The position numbers and the translations under genes are program-made. From the NCBI GenBank assembly GCA_964607705.1, contig CAZSLI010000003.1:62001-126000 (forward strand): DNA of 64,000 nucleotides, given 5' to 3'. Numbering within the stretch: position 1 is the first letter of the stretch; each line of letters opens with the position of its first letter. The stretch is from CAZSLI01 sp964607705 (GTDB taxonomy: Bacteria; Actinomycetota; Coriobacteriia; Anaerosomatales; PHET01). The notes under the pieces were generated by a model. That model did not search any database. It was not told the DNA's origin and saw only the letters and a list, made by a program, of their open reading frames with translations. This document shows, one piece after another, positions 32,726 to 41,794 of this stretch.

Positions 32726-33837
32726 GCGCCGGGCGCGAGCTCGAGGGAGCGGTGGCCGAGCGCGTCGAGCGCGTCGTCCTCGGCGAGGGGCGGCTGACTC
32801 CCGAGGACGCCGTGACGCTCCTCGGCGGCGGGAGCATGCTGCGGCTCGCCGCAGCGGCCTCTGCGATGCGGCGGCGCATGGTGCCGGGCGACGAGGTCAC
32901 CTTCATCGTCGATCGCAACGTGAACTACACGAATGTGTGCGTGAGCGGCTGCCGCTTCTGCGCGTTCTACCGCAACGCCGATGACCCCGACGCCTACGTG
33001 CTGTCTCCCGACGAGCTGTACAAGAAGGTGCAGGAGACGCTCGACCTCGAGGGCACGGCGATCCTGCTGCAGGGCGGCATGCATCCCGAACTGCCGCTCG
33101 AGTGGTACGAGGGCATGCTGCGCGAGCTCAAGGCGCGCTTCCCGATCCACGTACACGGCTTCGGCCCGCCCGAGATCCACCACCTTTCGCGCATCAGTGG
33201 CCTGCCAGTGCCCGAGGTGCTACAGCGCCTGCGCGACGCAGGCCTCGACTCGCTTCCCGGCGGCGGTGCCGAGATCCTCGTCGACCGCGTTCGCGACTAC
33301 GTCTCGCCGAAGAAGGCGACCTCCAAGCAGTGGCTCGACGTCATGCGCGAGGCTCACATGCTCGACATGTCGACCACGGCCACGATGATGTTCGGCTCGG
33401 TAGAGACCGCCGAGGAGCGCGTTGAGCACCTGCGGCGCATCCGCGAGGTGCAGGACGAGGCCGTCGCCGGCGGACACGTGGGCTTCCGCGCGTTCATCCC
33501 GTGGAGCTTCCAGCCCGGCTACACAGACCTCGAGGGCGAGCAGCCCACCGCCGCGAGCGGCTGGGAGTACCTGCGGATGCTTGCCGTGTCGCGCCTGTTC
33601 CTCGACAACGTGCGCAACATCCAGGCGAGTTGGGTCACCCAGGGCGGCAAGGTGGGACAGGTCGCGCTCGCCTTCGGCGCCAACGACATGGGCTCGACGA
33701 TGATCGAGGAGAACGTGGTGGCCGCCGCTGGCACCCGCTTCATGCTCGCGCGCGAGGAGCTCGTGCGGCTCGTCCACGACGCCGGCTACACGCCCGTGCA
33801 GCGCGATACGCTCTACCGCGAGGTGCGCAGGTTCTAG
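32722..33837 (+). CDS. mqnC: Cyclic dehypoxanthinyl futalosine synthase (radical SAM)
   Basis: A 371-residue radical SAM enzyme with VDRNVNYTNVCVSGCRFC (Cys73, Cys77, Cys80), LLQGGMHPELPLEWYEGM, FGPPEIHHLSRISG and LPGGGAEILVDRVRDYVSP, diagnostic of MqnC. It cyclises dehypoxanthine futalosine to the spiro intermediate in menaquinone synthesis. It is co-translated with mqnA and closed by a strong terminator. Confidence 0.96.
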   Translation: MSAGRELEGAVAERVERVVLGEGRLTPEDAVTLLGGGSMLRLAAAASAMRRRMVPGDEVTFIVDRNVNYTNVCVSGCRFCAFYRNADDPDAYVLSPDELYKKVQETLDLEGTAILLQGGMHPELPLEWYEGMLRELKARFPIHVHGFGPPEIHHLSRISGLPVPEVLQRLRDAGLDSLPGGGAEILVDRVRDYVSPKKATSKQWLDVMREAHMLDMSTTATMMFGSVETAEERVEHLRRIREVQDEAVAGGHVGFRAFIPWSFQPGYTDLEGEQPTAASGWEYLRMLAVSRLFLDNVRNIQASWVTQGGKVGQVALAFGANDMGSTMIEENVVAAAGTRFMLAREELVRLVHDAGYTPVQRDTLYREVRRF

Positions 33838-33864
33838 ACGACCCAGCGGACACCGGATTATGAG

Positions 33865-33888
33865 AAGGGCGCCCCGTGGGGCGCCCTT
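33865..33888. terminator. Bidirectional terminator after mqnC
   Basis: Perfect 11-bp inverted repeat AAGGGCGCCCC/GGGGCGCCCTT with a two-base centre, ending in CTT on one side. It lies between convergent mqnC and the secreted Ig-repeat gene. Confidence 0.8.
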
Positions 33889-33930
33889 CGTGCAATCGAT
33901 GTTGCGTGGGTCGTGCGGTCGAGCGATGGA

Positions 33931-35405
33931 CTAGCGAACGCGTACCGATGCGATTGCGGAGACGGCCGAACCTGAGTCCACGTCACCGGCGAAGCGCGCC
34001 TGGAATCGGTAGGTGCCGCGACGGGTGAGCGTGTAGTCGCTCGCCCACGTGGAGACGAGCGCAGGCGCCGGCGCGGCCAGCACGGCGTCGTCATACCGAT
34101 CGTCATCGTGCTCGTCGTCGTAGCGACTCAAGCGATCCGCCCACAGAGCGGTGAAGCTGGTCGCGGCGGGAGCCTGCACCTGCGTAACCAGCTCGTTTGC
34201 GAGTACCCAGGTCTTGCTCTTGGGCGCGAGAACCCACAGCTGGATGGCGTCGCCGCCGAGCGACGGCGAGAGCTCGCCGGTCAGGTGGACCGACCGCCCG
34301 AGGCGGGTCGAGCGGGAATCCGCCGAGATGGTCACGGTCGACGTCGCCACGGTTCCCATGGGGGGTTCCGGGGCGGTCACCGTGAAGTTCACGGTCTTGG
34401 CGGCCTCGATGTTGCCGGCGACGTCGACGGACCAGAACTGCAGCGTGTGGCTGCCGAGCGCGGTCACGGCGATCGAGGTGCCGGCGGTCTGGGCGCCGCC
34501 GTCGAGGCGGTAGTAGGTGGCGGCCACGCCGGAGCCGGCGTCGGTCGCGGTGAGCTTGATGGCTGCCGTGGACACGTAGGTGGCGACGGCGTCAGAGACC
34601 GTGGTCGGGGCGGTCGCATCGACCGGCACCGGAGCCGTGACGGTGAAGGTGACGGTCTTGGCGGCCTCGATGTTGCCGGCGACGTCGACGGACCAGAACT
34701 GCAGCGNNNNNNNNNNNNNNNNNNNNNNNNNNNNNNNNNNNNNNNNNNNNNNNNNNNNNNNNNNNNNNNNNNNNNNNNNNNNNNNNNNNNNNNNNNNNNN
34801 NNNNNNACGGTCTTGGCGGCCTCGATGTTGCCGGCGACGTCGACGGACCAGAACTGCAGCGTGTGGCTGCCGAGCGCGGTCACGGCGATCGAGGTGCCGG
34901 CGGTCTGGGCGCCGCCGTCGAGGCGGTAGTAGGTGGCGGCCACGCCGGAGCCGGCGTCGGTCGCGGTGAGTGCGATCGCGGCCATGCTCACGTACGAGGT
35001 CTGAGCGTTGGACGTGGTAACCGGAGCGGTCGAGTCGACGGGCGTCGCGACAGGCGAGACGGTCGTCGAACCGATGCCGTCACCGGTACTCGGCCCTGCC
35101 ACGGCGAACACCGTGTAGGTCTTGCCCGCGGTCACAGTGAACTGACCGCTCGTGCTTGTGATCGTGGCGAGCTTCGTCGCGCCGTCGAAGACGGCGATCG
35201 CGTCAGCCGTCGGGGCGCTGACGTTGTAGGTCGCCTGCGTGCCCGCGGTCGACGCGAGTGTCGCGGTGACGGCCACGTTCGGCCCTCCGTGACAGTTGGT
35301 GCACGGCGTCGTCCGCGTGGGAAATGCGAGCGCGCTCGATGCGAATACCGCGCTCATTCCGAACGCGGCGAGCACTGCAACGAAGATCGTGCTTGCTCGT
35401 CTCAA
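33931..35405 (-). CDS. Secreted protein with one c-type heme motif and tandem Ig-like repeats (interrupted by a gap)
   Basis: It has a signal peptide MRRASTIFVAVLAAFGMSAV ending ALAFP, then CTNCH (a CxxCH heme attachment site) near residue 35, a small beta domain, and at least two near-identical repeats of about 95 residues. The repeats contain TATDAGSGVAATYYRLDGGA and LGSHTLQFWSVDVAGNIEAA, as in chitobiase-C/OmpL47-type Ig-like modules. An Asp/Glu-rich C-terminal domain follows. Removing 155 bases (gap plus one duplicate) gives 1320 bases in frame, about 439 residues, but the true repeat number is unknown because the break lies in the repeat. The TTG start at 35405 follows ggaggtggc. It is possibly an extracellular cytochrome or adhesin. 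The function is unknown. Confidence 0.75.
34707..34806. other. Assembly gap (100 N) within Ig-like repeats, 55-bp duplicated flanks
   Basis: Bases 34652-34706 recur at 34807-34861. The overlap lies inside a tandem repeat, so besides simple contig overlap the assembler may have collapsed additional repeat units. Confidence 0.9.
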
Positions 35406-35516
35406 AATGTGCCACCTCCAAATGGGTTGCGTCCTTGGACATCACATGCCGAAGGACTGAACACGACGGCAGAAAGCACGGCGCATGCCCCGGCAGCGTT
35501 TGTGAGAGAAGCCCAA

Positions 35517-35644
35517 GGAAGCGGCTTCCAGACCCTGCGGTCTAGAAACAGCACCGAAGGACCCACGGACCGGGTCCGAACCACTGGAGGTTCTCGGCAA
35601 GAAGTGCCTGCTCAAGGCTGGTAGAGACTGACACGAGAAACCTC
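35517..35644. ncRNA. Cluster of four stem-loops, candidate structured RNA or leader
   Basis: Four inverted repeats in 128 bases: GGAAGC/GCTTCC (35517-35529), AGACC/GGTCT (35530-35543), GGACCC/GGGTCC (35559-35577), and a long closing stem GAGGTTCTCG/CGAGAAACCTC (35587-35596 with 35634-35644). It does not match a riboswitch class that I can recall; strand and function are undetermined. Confidence 0.35.
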
Positions 35645-35685
35645 GTCGGCGTGCGTTAGCGCCTGGCGGAGGCGGGAAGACACTC

Positions 35686-35713
35686 AGGGCGAGGGATGTG
35701 CGTCCCTCGCCCT
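35686..35713 (-). terminator. Terminator of the beta-helix protein gene
   Basis: Perfect 11-bp inverted repeat AGGGCGAGGGA/TCCCTCGCCCT with a six-base loop, 29 bases after the stop codon. No long U-tract follows. Confidence 0.75.
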
Positions 35714-35741
35714 GTTAGAGCGTCTATGAGAGGGGTGTTGC

Positions 35742-38126
35742 CTACCTGACGGTGAAGGAGACCGGTCCAGCGAATGCCGAGGATCCGGCGGAGTTCACCG
35801 TACAGACCTTGAACTCATACGTACCGCGAGACATACGGGGGGTCGAGTACGTCGTCGCGCCGGCAGGCAGCGAGGCGTAGAGGGACCACGAACCCGAGGC
35901 GTAGCGCCAGACCTGGTAGCCCGTCTCGTTCGTCGCGTTGTCACTCCACTTGAGTTGCGCGCGTGCGCGGCTGAGTGTGGAGATCGCGAGCGAGGAGGGG
36001 GCGGCCGGCACCGTGATCACCGGAGTGGGATCCGGCACGGGCGTGGGGGTCGGCGTGGGCACGGGGGTAGGGGTCGGCGTGGGCGTGGGCACGGTCGTGC
36101 CCGGAGCGGTCACGGTGACCTCGTTCGAGTACGGGGAGTAGATGGTGGTGGTGCCATCGCTCCCATAAGCGCGTACGCGGTACTTGTAGTTCAGGCCAAG
36201 GGAGACACGATCCGCATACGAGGTCGTGTCGGCAGGCAGCGTGTCGATAGAAACCCAAGCGTCCTGCGTTCCGTCGTGCATGTATGCACGCTCCACCGAG
36301 AAGCCGGCCTCGTTGGCGGCTGCATCGATCCAGGAGAGGCTCGTCACGATGTAGCCACCGCTCTCGACACCGGCGCCGGCGAGGTTCGTCGGCGCGGCGA
36401 TAGCCAGCGGCACCGGAGTGGGCGTGGGATCAGGAACCGGGGTGGGGGTCGGTGTGACCACGCCGCCCACGGTGAAGGTGCGGCTCATGACGGTCGACTT
36501 GTTGCCGGCCATGTCCACGGACCAGTAGCTCATGACGTGCGTGCCCACCGGGCCGACACCCAGGGTGACGGGGCTGCCGTAGTAGGCCTTCGCGGCACCG
36601 GTGTCCATCTTGACGAAGATCGCCGCGATACCCGAGTTGGCGTCAGTGGCATCCACGGTCAGGGTGTTGCCGGCGTCGTAGTTGGTCGTCGTGGAGTCAC
36701 TCCACACGCTCGGTGCGGTTGCGTCACCGGCGAGCTTGCCGGCGGTACCGCCCGAGAGGTTGGTCGCACCGTAAGCGGCACCGGTGATCGCGTTGCCCTC
36801 CTGGTACACAGGAGCCATGCCGTACAGGCCGTAGCCGTAGGTGACGTTGGTGAGCGTGTTGCGCACGACGGTCGCGTTCGCCTGGGCGAGCACCGCCGAG
36901 CGGGCGCCGATGTCACCGGTGCCCGTGTTCTTCACGGTGTTGTCGGTGACGAGCGTATTCCCGCCGTCAGTGCGGATGCCGCTACCCGTGGCGCCTTCGA
37001 TCACGTTGTTGGCGACGACCGAACCCTTCGGGTAACAGATGATGGCGTCGCCCGAGTCGTAGGGGAACAGGGCCGCATTCCGTGTCGTGTTCGCGATGTA
37101 GTTGTTGAAGATGCGGATCGGCTTGAGGGTGTAGGTGTGCGTGTTCGAGTCGGTCACGTACGGGGCCGAGATGCCGCGCAGGTGAGCGTTGGTGATCGTG
37201 TTGTCGTGGATGGTGCCGTTTCCGCCGACAAGCCCGTTGACTGTGGCCCAGTCGCCGATGGACACGACGGCGATACCTGAGCCGCCGGTGTTGTCGATCA
37301 CGTTGTTGTAGGCCTCGAACCGCTCGGTATCGCGGAAGCGGATGCCCTCGGCGTTGTAGGTGCCGTTCTTGACGGTGTTCCCGAACGCGACGATGTCGCT
37401 CGATCCATAGGTGTGGATCGCGGCGCGACCATCCTGAGACAGCAGCGCCCAACGCTCGACGTAGTTGTTCGAGATCGTCAGGTGATGGGTGCTCGAGTAC
37501 GCCAGGATCCCGTCGCGGCCCATGCCATAGGCGTAGTTGCCGTCAACGGTCACGTACGACGAACCCGAGATGACGATGCCGTACTGGCTGTTGGTGGAGG
37601 AGGTGTTCTTCACCACGGTGTTGGTGCACCCGACGAGGTTCACGTTGCCGTTGGTCATGTTGGTGGCCTTCACGCCGTCAACGGTGAGGCCGCTGATGCT
37701 GTTGCCCATCACCGCGATGGCGATGGTGTTCTGACCATCGAACGAACCGCCGTTGATCGTGACGCCGGCTCCATTGACATTCAGGAAGTTGCCACCGTTG
37801 TAGCCGGGGAGGATGGTCGCTCCCGCATCAAAGTTCAGCGTGGTGTTCGCGGGCAACGAGACACCGGCGAACCGGTAGGTGCCGGCCGGGAAGTACAGAG
37901 TCTTGCCGCCGCCGTTGACGAGCGACTGCAGTGACGACGTCGAGTCTGCGCCGCCGTTACTGACGCCGTAGCTCGTGACGTTGGTGCCTCCGGTCGCTGC
38001 AAGCGCCGGCTGCACCGGTCCAACGACGAGACCGCCGCCGAACGTTAGGGCCATAGCAAGACCCGCGGCCGCTACGCGACCTGAGATCTTTCGAACCCTT
38101 TCGGTTACGCGGGTAACTCTTCGCAT
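35742..38126 (-). CDS. Secreted right-handed beta-helix protein with Ig-like and fibronectin III-like domains
   Basis: About 794 residues from the ATG at 38126, which follows gggag. A Sec signal peptide ends near PALAATG. Residues about 45-450 form a pectate-lyase-3/NosD-type parallel beta-helix with repeated Asn-rich coils (SYGVSNGGADSTSSLQSL, FDAGATILPGYNGG, NNVIDNTGGSGIAVV). Next comes an Ig-like module with YWSVDMAGNKSTVMSRTFTV, related to the repeats of the neighbouring protein. Two fibronectin III-like domains follow, joined by Pro-Thr linkers (TPTPTPTPVPTPTPTPVP). It probably binds or cleaves surface polysaccharide. No catalytic residues could be assigned. It lies next to the exopolysaccharide locus. 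Confidence 0.8.
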   Translation of the reverse strand: MRRVTRVTERVRKISGRVAAAGLAMALTFGGGLVVGPVQPALAATGGTNVTSYGVSNGGADSTSSLQSLVNGGGKTLYFPAGTYRFAGVSLPANTTLNFDAGATILPGYNGGNFLNVNGAGVTINGGSFDGQNTIAIAVMGNSISGLTVDGVKATNMTNGNVNLVGCTNTVVKNTSSTNSQYGIVISGSSYVTVDGNYAYGMGRDGILAYSSTHHLTISNNYVERWALLSQDGRAAIHTYGSSDIVAFGNTVKNGTYNAEGIRFRDTERFEAYNNVIDNTGGSGIAVVSIGDWATVNGLVGGNGTIHDNTITNAHLRGISAPYVTDSNTHTYTLKPIRIFNNYIANTTRNAALFPYDSGDAIICYPKGSVVANNVIEGATGSGIRTDGGNTLVTDNTVKNTGTGDIGARSAVLAQANATVVRNTLTNVTYGYGLYGMAPVYQEGNAITGAAYGATNLSGGTAGKLAGDATAPSVWSDSTTTNYDAGNTLTVDATDANSGIAAIFVKMDTGAAKAYYGSPVTLGVGPVGTHVMSYWSVDMAGNKSTVMSRTFTVGGVVTPTPTPVPDPTPTPVPLAIAAPTNLAGAGVESGGYIVTSLSWIDAAANEAGFSVERAYMHDGTQDAWVSIDTLPADTTSYADRVSLGLNYKYRVRAYGSDGTTTIYSPYSNEVTVTAPGTTVPTPTPTPTPVPTPTPTPVPDPTPVITVPAAPSSLAISTLSRARAQLKWSDNATNETGYQVWRYASGSWSLYASLPAGATTYSTPRMSRGTYEFKVCTVNSAGSSAFAGPVSFTVR

Positions 38127-38564
38127 GTGGAACTCCCATCGGGTTACGCCGCCCCGCAGCGGCGTCGTGGTGATGAACGCAGGGCGATCCGCTTCTGGAA
38201 CGTTCTTCCTCACGCCCCCAGAAATGCGAAAGCCCGCCGATCGGCGGGCACCGCCCGTATTCGCGCGCTCATCGCGCACTGGATTTCAACGCTTCTTTCC
38301 GGGTCGACCAAAATTCTTGCGATTCGAATGTTAGGAACGACCCACTGCGGGGTAAAGCAACCCGTTTGCCACACCTGTGACCGTCGTCACACACCACAGA
38401 GTACCCATACTTTACCGCGTGTACATCTACCTGCACTGCTCTGCCTGAATGCGAGAACCGCGCCGTCGCAGATTCTTGGAGCGGAAAGTTGCGACGCGGC
38501 TCACTTCGACGGGAAAAGACCCCTTACGCGTCTTGTGAGAAGTCCGGCGAAGGGGGTCCCATTC
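38127..38564. other. Divergent intergenic region between the beta-helix gene and asnB
   Basis: 438 bases. It contains an intrinsic-terminator-like hairpin reading toward the beta-helix gene (38232-38249) and otherwise no recognisable gene. I compared it with cyclic-di-GMP and other riboswitch consensus sequences from memory and saw no match. Confidence 0.55.
38232..38249 (-). terminator. Terminator-like hairpin in the leader of the beta-helix gene
   Basis: An 18-base perfect palindrome GCCCGCCGATCGGCGGGC, followed on the minus strand by TTTCGCATTTCT, a fair intrinsic terminator. It stands about 105 bases upstream of the beta-helix start codon with no minus-strand gene before it, so it would act as a leader attenuator. 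Confidence 0.55.
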
Positions 38565-40472
38565 GTGTGCGGTATCGCGGGCATCGTGGGGGATGCCCCG
38601 GTTGATGGCGCAGCGCTCAAGCGGATGTCCTCGGTGATCGCACACCGGGGACCGGACGATGAGGGATTCTTCGTCGACGAAGGGACGGGCCTCGCCCACC
38701 GGCGACTTGCCATCGTCGACCTGTCGCCTGCGGGACATCAGCCGATGAGCAACGAGGACGGCTCGCTGTGGATCGTCTACAACGGCGAGGTGTACAACTC
38801 ACGCGTCATCGGCAGTGAGCTGGAAGGCAAGGGGCACGTCTTCCGCTCGACGAGCGATACCGAGGTCATCCTGCACGCCTACGAGCAGTGGGGGCCCGAG
38901 TGCGTCCGGCGGTTCAACGGCATGTGGGGATTCGCAATCTGGGACAGGCGCGAACGGGCGCTGTTCGCGTCGCGCGACAGGTTCGGCGTCAAGCCGTTCT
39001 ACTACCACCATCGGCCGGGTGGCCCTTTCGTATTCAGCTCGGAGATCAAGGCGATCCTTGCCGCGGGCCTTCCCGCCCGGCTGGAAGAGGCGTATGCGGC
39101 CCACGTGCTGGTCACCGCCCGCCTCGATGACGGACCCGAGACGATGTTCGCCGGCGTTCGACAAATCGAACCCGCTCACAACCTCACGTACCGCAACGGC
39201 GAGGTCGCGCTGAGGCGCTATTGGGACCTCGACTGCCGAGGGGTCCTCGGCGAGATAGACGCCGAGGAGGCCGCCGAGGGGCTGAGGGAACTGCTGTCCG
39301 ACGCGGTCCGGCTGCGCGTGATCTCGAGCGACGTGCAAGTGGGCAGCTGCTTGTCGGGCGGGCTCGACTCGAGCACGATCGTGAGTCTTGCATCGGGGCT
39401 CGGCGGCCAGCCCATGGCCACGTTCTCGCTCGAGTACGGCGAGCCGGGCTACGACGAGAGCGGCTGGGCCCGGCTCGTAGCGGGCCGCTTCGCATGCGAG
39501 GACCGCTATATCGAGCCGCGCGCTGAGGACTTCTTCGGCGTGCTGGAGAAGATGGCGTGGTTCCAAGACGAACCGGCTGCGGGTCCCGGGCTCTACTCGC
39601 AGTGGCATGTGATGGAGCTGGCCGGGCCCCACGTGAAGGTGTTGCTCGACGGCCAGGGCGGCGACGAGACCATGGCCGGCTACCGCTACTACCTCGAGCC
39701 GTACCTGCGCGCGCTCGCAAGCCGTGCCGTCCGCGGCGACTCGGCTGCGCTGGGTCGCTTCTGGAGCGACGTGCCGACGGTCGCCCAAACCTGGGGGATG
39801 TCGGTGCCCATGGCGCTCGGGCGAGCGTTCGGCGGCGACCAGCTGCGGCATGCGTACCTGAAGTGGCGCGGCATCGGCTTCGACGGTGTCCTCTCGCCCG
39901 AGATCGCCGAGAACGCCGCGGCGAACCCGATCGAGCGGCCGCCACTGCCGTCGACCGGCGACCCGCTCAACGACCGGCTGCTGCGCGACGTGACGCGCGA
40001 CGTCATCCCGAGTCTGCTCCATTACGAAGACCGCAACAGCATGGCGTTCTCGATCGAGGCCCGCACGCCCTTTCTCGACTACCGTCTCATCGAATACGCG
40101 ATGCGGCTCCCCGGCGTCCAGAAGGTGCGTGACGGCCAGACCAAGTGGCTGTTCCGAGAAGCGATGCGCGGAGTCACGCCCCCCGAGATCCTCGAGCGGC
40201 GGGACAAGATGGGCTACAAGACGCCGGTCGCCGAGTGGTTCCGTGGTCCGCTGGCGCCGGTCGTGCGCGAGATGCTGCTGTCCTCGGAGGCGACGTCTCG
40301 AGGGATCGTCAAACCGGACGAAATGGCACGGAGGCTCGACGGGCACGAGTCCGGGCGCTCCGACATCTCGTGGCAGATCTACCGCTGGCTCTCGCTCGAA
40401 CAGTGGTTCCGGACGTTCATCGACAGGCGAGACCCGGCGCTTGGCCCGACGACGCTCTCGCTACCGGGCTAG
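38565..40472 (+). CDS. asnB: Asparagine synthase (glutamine-hydrolysing)
   Basis: A 635-residue AsnB. The GTG start at 38565 follows aaggggg and is fixed by the invariant N-terminal Cys2 (CGIAGIVGD), the glutaminase nucleophile. RGPDDEG, LAHRRLAIVDLSPAGHQPMS and YNGEVYN complete the Ntn domain. The synthetase domain has the ATP motif CLSGGLDSSTIVSL and DGQGGDETMAGY. It amidates aspartate, or, given the adjacent exopolysaccharide operon, possibly a sugar acid of the polymer; such asnB paralogues are common in capsule loci. It lies convergent to the flippase gene. Confidence 0.94.
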   Translation: MCGIAGIVGDAPVDGAALKRMSSVIAHRGPDDEGFFVDEGTGLAHRRLAIVDLSPAGHQPMSNEDGSLWIVYNGEVYNSRVIGSELEGKGHVFRSTSDTEVILHAYEQWGPECVRRFNGMWGFAIWDRRERALFASRDRFGVKPFYYHHRPGGPFVFSSEIKAILAAGLPARLEEAYAAHVLVTARLDDGPETMFAGVRQIEPAHNLTYRNGEVALRRYWDLDCRGVLGEIDAEEAAEGLRELLSDAVRLRVISSDVQVGSCLSGGLDSSTIVSLASGLGGQPMATFSLEYGEPGYDESGWARLVAGRFACEDRYIEPRAEDFFGVLEKMAWFQDEPAAGPGLYSQWHVMELAGPHVKVLLDGQGGDETMAGYRYYLEPYLRALASRAVRGDSAALGRFWSDVPTVAQTWGMSVPMALGRAFGGDQLRHAYLKWRGIGFDGVLSPEIAENAAANPIERPPLPSTGDPLNDRLLRDVTRDVIPSLLHYEDRNSMAFSIEARTPFLDYRLIEYAMRLPGVQKVRDGQTKWLFREAMRGVTPPEILERRDKMGYKTPVAEWFRGPLAPVVREMLLSSEATSRGIVKPDEMARRLDGHESGRSDISWQIYRWLSLEQWFRTFIDRRDPALGPTTLSLPG

Positions 40473-40505
40473 GAAGTCGGCCGCTCCTGCCGCGCGAGGC
40501 AGCGG

Positions 40506-41786
40506 CTAGACAGCCGGATCCGGGTCGGGTGTCGTGTTGGCCGCAGAGGGGCGATCGCGGGACAACGCCGAGACGGCCAGGCGCTCGAGGTCACGAACGT
40601 CGGCGAACACGAAGCGTCCCCACGCCCAGGTGACGGCCAGCGCGGACACCACCGCCAGGAGGCCTCGGACGATCAGCGGCAGCCCCGTCGGCGCGAGGAC
40701 CCACTCGACGGCCAGGCAGGCGAGCGCCGCACCGGCCGCCAGTCCCGCCGCAGGAGCCAGTGCACGAGCGGACCCTGAAGGCGCAAGCGACAGCGAGCGA
40801 GACACGTCTACCTGCAGCCCGAGCGTAGCGCACGTCGTCGCCACGGCCACCGCGGCGGCCACCCCGGCGACACCCCACCGGCTTCCGACAGCCGCGCCTA
40901 CGGCGACGCCGATGAGAAGCGCGATGTCCCATCGCACCTGGAGCCCGGGCCGTCCGACCGCCTTGAATGCGGCTCGTCCGAAGACGCCCACGGACCGCGC
41001 AGCTCCGGCGAGGCACAGCAACTGGAACGGCAGCACCGCGGCCTCCCACTTGGGGCCGTAGAGCCCCACGACGAGGTCGGGCGCCGCCACGACCGCGGCC
41101 AGCAGNNNNNNNNNNNNNNNNNNNNNNNNNNNNNNNNNNNNNNNNNNNNNNNNNNNNNNNNNNNNNNNNNNNNNNNNNNNNNNNNNNNNNNNNNNNNNNN
41201 NNNNNCCCGCCACGAGGCTCCAGTACTGCAGCCCCGACAACGCGCAGCCCACCGCCACGGCGGCATTGATGGCGACCGACGCGAGGTTGGCGAGCGCAGG
41301 CGTCCTGAAGTCCATGCGGCGCCGCAGGAGCGCGTTGTGCACGAGCGCCTCGGCCGACAGCAGGACGGTGAGCGACAGCGCGGCGAATACCGGCGCCACG
41401 CGCGGCTCGCGGTAGATGCGAGCGATGAGCGGGGCAGCGAGGACGCAGATGGCCGCGAGAACGACACCCGCGATCGTGCAAAGCCAGAAGAGCGAGCTGA
41501 CCTCGTCATCGCTGAGCCGCTTACGACCTATGATGGCCGCCGAGGGCCCCAACTCGGTGGTGATGGCCGTGAGCCCGAAGAAGACCGCCGCCATGCCGAG
41601 CAACCCGAAGTCCTCCGGGGTGAGGACGCGGGCCAGCACAGCGGTGCCGAGGACCCGGATCGGCTCGGCGAGCGCCTGACCCCCCACTGCCCACATCGCG
41701 CCTCGCGCGGAACGCCGACCCAGACCGGCTCCGGGGCGCGAGTCCTCGGCGACGATATCCTCGACTTGCTGGCGACTGGTGCGCAT
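40506..41786 (-). CDS. Oligosaccharide flippase (Wzx/MOP family, interrupted by a gap)
   Basis: A multi-span membrane protein starting near MRTSRQQVEDIVAEDS, with GAMWAVGGQALAEPIRVLGT, VLARVLTPEDFGLLGMAAVF and RRRMDFRTPALANLASV, the N-terminal signature of Polysacc_synt_3 flippases. The C-terminal half follows after 100 N with GLYGPKWEAAVLPFQLLCLA. Both halves are in the same frame across the N run. About 390 residues are visible against a usual 450-500, so a real stretch is missing. It would flip lipid-linked repeat units for Wzy. It is the last gene of the exopolysaccharide operon, eight bases after the dehydratase. Confidence 0.88.
   Translation of the reverse strand: MRTSRQQVEDIVAEDSRPGAGLGRRSARGAMWAVGGQALAEPIRVLGTAVLARVLTPEDFGLLGMAAVFFGLTAITTELGPSAAIIGRKRLSDDEVSSLFWLCTIAGVVLAAICVLAAPLIARIYREPRVAPVFAALSLTVLLSAEALVHNALLRRRMDFRTPALANLASVAINAAVAVGCALSGLQYWSLVAXXXXXXXXXXXXXXXXXXXXXXXXXXXXXXXXXXLLAAVVAAPDLVVGLYGPKWEAAVLPFQLLCLAGAARSVGVFGRAAFKAVGRPGLQVRWDIALLIGVAVGAAVGSRWGVAGVAAAVAVATTCATLGLQVDVSRSLSLAPSGSARALAPAAGLAAGAALACLAVEWVLAPTGLPLIVRGLLAVVSALAVTWAWGRFVFADVRDLERLAVSALSRDRPSAANTTPDPDPAV
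41106..41205. other. Assembly gap (100 N) in the flippase gene, no duplicated flanks
   Basis: The sequences on either side are unrelated, unlike three other gaps in the window. Genuine bases of unknown number are missing from the middle of the flippase. Confidence 0.85.
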
Positions 41787-41794
41787 GGAGCGGA

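Larger units (their letters stand above)
35406..35741. other. Gene-free region between the two secreted-protein genes
   Basis: 336 bases without a credible gene. It holds the terminator of the beta-helix gene (35686-35713), a cluster of stem-loops (35517-35644) and presumably the promoter of the heme/Ig-repeat gene. Confidence 0.6.

Noticed and set aside
33931..35405. Frameshift in the heme/Ig-repeat gene
   Set aside because: The frame change is caused by the 100-base filler plus the duplicated flank; removing 155 bases restores one frame.
35406..35470. A cyclic-di-GMP-I (GEMM) riboswitch suggested by GGACGCAACCC before the heme/Ig-repeat gene
   Set aside because: The other conserved parts of the aptamer (GGGCAAACC, the GNRA loop and the receptor) are absent and too little sequence remains before the start codon.
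38340..38400. Riboswitch-like GGCAAAC sequence upstream of the beta-helix gene
   Set aside because: Only a seven-base match; no second conserved block or plausible fold of the class could be drawn.
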